A DNA stretch of 5,954 nucleotides from the NCBI GenBank assembly GCA_002329495.1, contig DCTH01000233.1:185-6138 (forward strand), in the 5' to 3' direction. Under the pieces are notes generated by a model. That model saw only the letters and a list, made by a program, of their open reading frames with translations, searched no databases and was not told the origin of the DNA. Numbering within the stretch: position 1 is the stretch's first letter; each line of letters begins with the position of its first letter. Below are positions 5,938 to 5,954 of this stretch, in pieces. A program made the translations under genes and the position numbers. The DNA comes from Syntrophothermus sp. UBA1445. GTDB lineage: Bacteria > Bacillota > Syntrophomonadia > Syntrophomonadales > DTU052.

Positions 5938-5954
5938 GGCGAAACCCCTAAATC

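Larger units (their letters stand above)
5724..5954. other. Non-coding region downstream of spoVR
   Basis: No credible open frame on either strand. The stretch holds a 10-bp palindrome TTGATATCAA (5811-5820), a near-perfect 10-bp tandem repeat (TTATTTGCCT then TTATTTGTCC, 5840-5859), a short hairpin and a candidate promoter at the right. No GC-rich stem with a T-tract was found to end the spoVR transcript. Confidence 0.6.

Noticed and set aside
5933..5949. AGGG-CGAAAC-CCCT as a minus-strand terminator followed by TATTTTTG
   Set aside because: The stem is only 4 bp and the minus-strand gene it would serve is outside the window; too weak to call.

Overview
The window looks like a chromosomal segment of a spore-forming, Gram-positive-type bacterium, most plausibly a Clostridia-class anaerobe. 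This is inference. It rests on strong purine-rich Shine-Dalgarno sequences, use of TTG and GTG starts, a short PadR-type regulator, and a contiguous prkA-yhbH-spoVR cluster. The equivalent trio in enterobacteria is yeaG/yeaH/ycgB, so the cluster alone does not prove a sporulating host. No tRNA, rRNA, CRISPR array, insertion sequence or phage gene was seen.

Left part (1-753, minus strand): the 5' end of a CaiB/BaiF-family CoA-transferase gene runs off the left edge. Upstream of it on the same strand lies a small PadR-family winged-helix repressor gene. Its best start is a TTG at 753, placed by a GGAGG seven bases upstream. The two genes are 95 bp apart and could be co-transcribed.

Divergent intergenic region (754-1183): about 430 bp, AT-rich and apparently non-coding. 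It carries the padR promoter/operator candidates (direct repeats and an inverted repeat at 795-827) and a sigma-E-like promoter candidate just before prkA (1114-1143). It also holds short direct repeats of unknown role.

Central and right part (1184-5723, plus strand): prkA (AAA+ ATPase/putative serine kinase or protease, 641 aa), yhbH (DUF444, von Willebrand A-like MIDAS protein, about 393 aa) and spoVR (453 aa). prkA and yhbH are about 74 bp apart; yhbH and spoVR overlap by 4 bp. The layout suggests one operon. By analogy with AAA+/VWA pairs such as MoxR-VWA, RavA-ViaA and the Mg-chelatase I/D subunits, PrkA and YhbH may form a motor-adaptor pair acting on or with SpoVR, which has conserved His/Glu motifs that could bind metal. 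That functional model is inference.

Right end (5724-5954): no gene and no convincing intrinsic terminator. There is one short hairpin, a 10-bp palindrome, and a candidate promoter pointing rightward out of the window.
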